This document shows, in pieces, positions 60,395 to 64,000 of a stretch of 64,000 nucleotides of DNA. Position numbers and translations under genes: made by a program. The notes under the pieces were generated by a model, which saw only the letters and a program-made list of their open reading frames with translations, was not told the DNA's origin and made no database searches. The stretch spans positions 372,001 to 436,000 of the forward strand of contig WNWL01000006.1 in the NCBI GenBank assembly GCA_009733745.1, read 5' to 3'. Every line of letters begins with the position of its first letter. Position 1 is the stretch's first letter. This stretch comes from Oceanobacillus sp. HTM 045. Lineage in GTDB: Bacteria > Pseudomonadota > Alphaproteobacteria > Rhodobacterales > Rhodobacteraceae.

Positions 60395-61447
60395 TCAGGC
60401 GGCGACCGCCCTGTTCCGCGCCAGCGCGGCGTCGACCGTGCGCACGACCTCGTCCACCGCGGCATTCTCCATGCGAAGCTGGCGGCCGACGGCCTGAACG
60501 ACCCGGTCTACGCGCTCGATGTTCGGCGCACCGGCGAGGATCGCGCGGGCGGCCGACGAAGGCTTCAGCAGGTTCTCAGCCGCGCGGGCGTATTTCTCGA
60601 ACGGCACCTGCGCATCCGTCTCCGCGCCGAGGCGGCGGGCGATCTCGTCGACATGCTCGTAGATCGAGCGGGAAAGCTCAAGGTCGGAATGCACCGCGTC
60701 GCGGATCGGCCGCGCGCCTTCATTGAGGATGCAGCGGTAATTCCCGGTCAGCAGCATCGACCACTTCGCCAGCGGCACGAACAGCGAGTCGGAAACGCGC
60801 AGCTTCACCGGCACGTCCTTGCCGTCTAGCGTCACGGCGGCGATGTCGTCCTCCAGCTCGCGCAGCATCGCGGTATGCGCCGGGTCTTCGAACGCCGCTG
60901 CCTTGAAGTTGGTCGGCAGGCCGACATGCAGCACGTTCGGCTTCTCGCCCTCGGGGCGGAAGGCCTGCGGGTCGGGCGAGCAGAGCGTCACCAGGCCCGG
61001 CTCGAACCGGTCCCAGACGCGGGCGTTGGTGTAGGCCTCCTCCAGCGTCGCTGGGTCGAGGCCCTCCAGCCGCTTCAGGAAGGGAAGCGGCGGCATGTTC
61101 ATGATCGAGAGGCACGGTACCTTCGCCTCGGCGATGCGGATCAGCAGGGTGCGGATCGCGTGCGCGCCGTATTGCGGCTCCTGCATCGCCAGCGCGACGA
61201 GGTCGTAGGCGGCGGGGTTGGCGTCCTCCGGGGTGCAGGCATCCACCCGCCCGGGCAGGTCGGCGGACCGGATGGAGCGGTGCGTGTCCTCGCCCTTCAG
61301 GGCGATGCGCACCTCGGTGCCTTCCCCGTTGATCAGCGCCGCGGTCGCGGAGCGGCAGACCAGCGTCACGTCGTGGCCAGCCATTGCAAGCTTGGTACCC
61401 AGGAGCGACCCGTAGGAGGCTCCGAGGATGAGAACCTTGAAAGACAT
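60395..61447 (-). CDS. Ketopantoate-reductase-like NAD(P)-binding enzyme
   Basis: From ATG 61447 (AAGGGGA upstream) the 350-residue product has the N-terminal Rossmann fold VLILGASYGSLLGTKLAMAGHDVTLVCR of the ApbA/PanE group. The usual GxGxxG reads GASYGSLLG. The C-terminal helical half includes FVPLAKWSMLLTGNYRCIL and AHSDLELSRSIYEHV-type helices. It may reduce a ketopantoate-like acid or act as an opine-type dehydrogenase. The upstream 61558-61600 region carries repeats. It converges with the transporter gene. Confidence 0.8.
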   Translation of the reverse strand: MSFKVLILGASYGSLLGTKLAMAGHDVTLVCRSATAALINGEGTEVRIALKGEDTHRSIRSADLPGRVDACTPEDANPAAYDLVALAMQEPQYGAHAIRTLLIRIAEAKVPCLSIMNMPPLPFLKRLEGLDPATLEEAYTNARVWDRFEPGLVTLCSPDPQAFRPEGEKPNVLHVGLPTNFKAAAFEDPAHTAMLRELEDDIAAVTLDGKDVPVKLRVSDSLFVPLAKWSMLLTGNYRCILNEGARPIRDAVHSDLELSRSIYEHVDEIARRLGAETDAQVPFEKYARAAENLLKPSSAARAILAGAPNIERVDRVVQAVGRQLRMENAAVDEVVRTVDAALARNRAVAA

Positions 61448-61557
61448 GGCGTTCCCCTTCTGGCTTCTCGGCGGCGCAGTGATCCGCTCTCTCTGCGAAC
61501 GGGATAACGCAGACCCTGCGCGCGAGTGGCGCATTTTCAGGTCATGTTGTAACAGCA

Positions 61558-61600
61558 AAGTTTTACAAGTTTTACATCTGTGAATTTGTAAACTTCACAG
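61558..61600. promoter_or_regulatory. AT-rich repeat cluster upstream of the reductase gene
   Basis: AAGTTTTAC is repeated head to tail at 61558-61575. Just beyond, CTGTGAA (61578) and TTCACAG (61594) form a 7-bp inverted repeat with a nine-base AT-rich centre. In a GC-rich genome this looks like an operator, or the end of the CLC transcript that arrives from the right. Confidence 0.5.
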
Positions 61601-61647
61601 AACGGAAATGGATACCGGTCCCGTTTCGCGGAACCCGTGCGGCCGGT

Positions 61648-63333
61648 TCAGCCATGCTCCTCGCGGTGCACCTCCTCGAGTGCGCGCGTGTAGGCGCGCA
61701 GCGCGTCGGTCTGGAACAATGCGCCGATCAGTTCCGGCTCGTCCTCGCCGGTAAAGACGACCACCGGCAGGAACGGCCCCTTCAGGCGCTCGAACATGCC
61801 GAGCGCCTCCTCCAGGGTGTCGTCGCGTTCCAGCATGACCCGCTGCTCCATCAGCGACTGGCAGGCGCTGTCGGAGGCGCCGTCTTCCGCCCCGCGGGGC
61901 CGCATGAAGGCCGCGACCTGCAACGTCGCCGCCAGGTAGGCCTGCGGACCGGCGGCGAGACGGTAGCCGCGGCGCTGGATCTGGGTGAGGAAGAAGCTCT
62001 TGTGCACCAGCCGTGTGGTCACGACGGTCGCGATGGCGACGGTGATCATCACCGCGATTCCCGCCTGCCAGTCGCCGGTAAGCTCGAAGACGATCAGGAT
62101 GGTCGAGATCGGCGCACCGAGCACCGCGCCCGCAACCGCGCCCATGCCCGCGAGCGCGTAGAGGCCCTCGGACCCGGACACGGAGGGGAAGATTTCCACG
62201 GCCACGTCGCCGAAGGCCGCGCCGGTCAGCGCGCCCAGCATCAGCGCCGGCGAGAAGATGCCGCCGCCCATCCGTCCCGCCAGCGTGATCGCCACGGCGG
62301 CTACCTTCACGACCGCGAAGGACACGAGAAACCAGAACGGAATCTGCGACGTGAGCGCCAGCGAGGTCGTCTCGTAGCCGACGCCGATGATGTGCGGGAA
62401 GAGGATCGCGATCGCGCCGAGAAGGCATCCGGCGCAGGCCGGCCGCAGCCAGTTGGGCACGCCCGTCGCCGCCTGGACCTTGTCCGCCACCGTCTCGGCG
62501 AAGAACACCGAGCGGATCAGCACGACCGCCACGAGCCCGCAGAGAACGCCCAGGATCAGGAAGGCGGGAAGCTCCCAGTAGAAGGCCAGGGTATGCGCCG
62601 GAAGCGTGTACTCCGTCACGTCGCCGAGATGCAGCCGCGCGACCACGGCCCCCGTGACGGAGGAAAGGACGATGGGCCCGAAGGCGTGCACGGCATAGTG
62701 CCGCAAGACCACCTCCAGCGCGAACAGCGCCCCGGCAATCGGTGCGTTGAAGCTCGCGGAGACCGCTGCCGCCGCTGCGCAGCCGAGGATGTCGCGCGCG
62801 GAGATTTCCGGCATCTTCAGCCGGTCGCTCACCCAGCTTGCGATCACCGCGCCGAGATGCACCGCCGGCCCCTCGCGCCCGGTCGAGCCGCCGGTCGAGA
62901 GCGTGACCAGCGCCGCGAAGGTGGAGGCGAGGCCCGGCCTGCGTTCCACCTTTCCGCCCCTCAGCGCCGCCGCCTCGATCACGTCCGCGACCGCGTGCGG
63001 CGCCCGCCCGGGCATCACCCCGTGCAGGACGAGGCCCACCACCAGCCCGCCGCAGATCGGCAGGACCAGCACGATGGGCCAGGGCAGCGACGCGGCGGCG
63101 GAATGGATCTGCGGGTCGCTGGTGCCGTAGAACAGCGTCTGCAACTCGCCCACGCCGATCCGGAACAGGAGCGCCGCGTAGCCCGCGGCGATGCCGATGG
63201 CGATGGCCAGCGGCCAGATCAGGAGCGGGTCGGTCCCGTCGATCCGCAACCGCCAGCGCATTGCCCGCACGCCCACGCGCACCCGCTTCCAGAGACGCCT
63301 GGCGATACGTGCACCATCGGTGGTTTCGACCAT
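61648..63333 (-). CDS. CLC-family chloride channel/antiporter with CBS region
   Basis: CLC proteins move chloride, often in exchange for protons. The 561-residue product has many membrane helices. The filter motif is GSTGREGPAVHLG with gating Glu154, AAAAAVSASFNAPIAGALFALE follows, and the GGGIFSPALMLG motif is near residue 355. The end (about 490-560) resembles a CBS-type regulatory part (MLERDDTLEEALGMFERL, LIGALFQTDALRAYTRAL). Its length fits CBS-bearing bacterial CLCs. Confidence 0.94.
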   Translation of the reverse strand: MVETTDGARIARRLWKRVRVGVRAMRWRLRIDGTDPLLIWPLAIAIGIAAGYAALLFRIGVGELQTLFYGTSDPQIHSAAASLPWPIVLVLPICGGLVVGLVLHGVMPGRAPHAVADVIEAAALRGGKVERRPGLASTFAALVTLSTGGSTGREGPAVHLGAVIASWVSDRLKMPEISARDILGCAAAAAVSASFNAPIAGALFALEVVLRHYAVHAFGPIVLSSVTGAVVARLHLGDVTEYTLPAHTLAFYWELPAFLILGVLCGLVAVVLIRSVFFAETVADKVQAATGVPNWLRPACAGCLLGAIAILFPHIIGVGYETTSLALTSQIPFWFLVSFAVVKVAAVAITLAGRMGGGIFSPALMLGALTGAAFGDVAVEIFPSVSGSEGLYALAGMGAVAGAVLGAPISTILIVFELTGDWQAGIAVMITVAIATVVTTRLVHKSFFLTQIQRRGYRLAAGPQAYLAATLQVAAFMRPRGAEDGASDSACQSLMEQRVMLERDDTLEEALGMFERLKGPFLPVVVFTGEDEPELIGALFQTDALRAYTRALEEVHREEHG

Positions 63334-63398
63334 CCCTCGAACTCGCCCACTTTCCCCGGAGGTCAGCCTAACCCCCTGAGACGCGCGGAAAAAGCCCC

Positions 63399-63887
63399 CT
63401 ATCCGCGGCGGATGCCGATCACCGTCCCCGCGCGCTCGGGGCGCGGCAGGCCGCCATGTGCCTCGGCCAGCCGGGCGATCTGCGCCGCGGCCTCCTCGTG
63501 GAACGCGGTCGAACGCCGCGCGGTCAGGTCGACATTCATCACCAGCGTCTCGAACTGCGCGGCCAGCTTGCCGCCCGGGCCGGTAATCTCGCCCCAGAGA
63601 TGCAGGCGCTTCGCATCATGGTCGAGAAGCTGGAAGGCGCAATGGAACCGCTCCCCTTCCAGCAACTCGTTGAGATAGAGGTACTGCGATTGCAGCGCAT
63701 AGGGGCCGGTGCCGCGGGTCTTCGTGGCCTGCATTCCGCAGTCGAGCACCTCGAGCAACGCGTCGAGCGAGCGGTCGAAGGCCACGGTGTAATAGGCCAC
63801 GTTCATGTGGCCGTTGTAGTCGATCCACTCCGGCAGAACCTCCATCTCGGGTGCCTGCCACGGCACCTTATCGAACGCCGAACTCAT
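63399..63887 (-). CDS. Hotdog-fold thioesterase, possibly betainyl-CoA-type
   Basis: The 162-residue product from ATG 63887 carries the 4HBT-like signature LPEWIDYNGHMNVAYYTVAFD, with Asp of DYNGHMN as the likely catalytic residue. The hotdog core ALQSQYLYLNELLEGERFH and LHLWGEITGPGGKLAAQFE follows. Such proteins in alphaproteobacteria include betainyl-CoA thioesterase of carnitine degradation, but no other carnitine gene is adjacent in view. ATG 63908 is an upstream alternative. It is divergent from the gene starting at 63947. Confidence 0.85.
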   Translation of the reverse strand: MSSAFDKVPWQAPEMEVLPEWIDYNGHMNVAYYTVAFDRSLDALLEVLDCGMQATKTRGTGPYALQSQYLYLNELLEGERFHCAFQLLDHDAKRLHLWGEITGPGGKLAAQFETLVMNVDLTARRSTAFHEEAAAQIARLAEAHGGLPRPERAGTVIGIRRG

Positions 63888-63946
63888 CCGCTTTTCTCCC
63901 GCCCGCATCGGTACTATGTTGCCCCGGCGTCGCATGGGAGGGACAC

Positions 63947-64000
63947 GTGGGAATTTCCGAAGCAATCTCGCAGGTCGAGAAGCTACTTGGGGACCGTCTG
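63947..64000 (+). CDS. Start of a gene cut by the right edge
   Basis: A GTG at 63947 follows GGGAGG by 4 bases and opens an 18-codon frame to the window end: VGISEAISQVEKLLGDRL. The pattern resembles the start of FAD-linked oxidases of the GlcD type, but too little is present to be sure. Confidence 0.45.
   Translation, partial: MGISEAISQVEKLLGDRL

Noticed and set aside
40324-63887. Link of the GlxA-type regulator and the thioesterase as a carnitine-degradation system
   Set aside because: They are 22 kb apart with no carnitine dehydrogenase or cleavage enzyme in the window, so the connection is not supported.

Overview
The window looks like chromosomal DNA of a high-GC alphaproteobacterium, most likely of the Rhodobacterales. 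The grounds are GC-rich codon use throughout, a class II DAHP synthase, MsrP, a two-domain cold-shock protein, a fused indolepyruvate oxidoreductase and many DUF families typical of that order. No rRNA, integrase, transposase or CRISPR array was seen, so nothing marks the window as a plasmid or a recent large insertion.

Positions 1-24.6 kb form a secretion region. On the minus strand lie type VI secretion (T6SS) genes tssA, tssB, tssC and hcp, with hcp cut by the left edge. Next comes a two-partner secretion operon: a TpsB/FhaC transporter, a roughly 2950-residue filamentous-haemagglutinin-like exoprotein, and a lipoprotein with TPR-like helices and a CHAT (caspase-like) protease domain. An OmpA-like periplasmic protein precedes it. 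VgrG starts on the plus strand at 18.8 kb and is followed by a cargo-like cassette: an unknown 449-residue protein, a DUF6795-like small protein and a class 3 lipase.

Positions 24.6-37.4 kb are mostly core genes: indolepyruvate ferredoxin oxidoreductase with a divergent HxlR regulator, a LysR regulator, msrP, serB, class II DAHP synthase and an orphan TRAP binding protein. Embedded here are a structured RNA candidate (about 31.0-31.14 kb) and an M35-like zinc endopeptidase with a small partner gene.

Positions 37.5-44.9 kb form a second putative effector island. Two paralogous peptidoglycan-binding plus CHAP hydrolases point left. A GlxA-type regulator and three tandem paralogues of an unrecognised Gly-rich family point right. 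Two of the three share a conserved 33-bp upstream element. I consider this family the best candidate for something undescribed.

Positions 45-64 kb hold an aldo/keto reductase with DUF1801, a 1-kb non-coding stretch with a degenerate 29/30-bp minisatellite and DnaA-box-like sites, an exopolysaccharide-type group (Wzy-like polymerase, methyltransferase, beta-helix protein), tRNA-Pro(UGG), DUF192 and cold-shock genes, an ECF sigma/anti-sigma/periplasmic sensor operon, aminopeptidase P, DUF427, a DMT transporter, a ketopantoate-reductase-like enzyme, a CLC channel, a thioesterase, and the first codons of another gene at the right edge.

The linking theme is contact and surface biology: T6SS machinery and tip, possible T6SS cargo (lipase, metalloprotease, murein hydrolases, the new three-member family), and a TPS exoprotein tied to a caspase-like protease. 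That the enzymes are T6SS effectors is inferred from family and neighbourhood. No PAAR, TssM, TssK or ClpV is inside the window.
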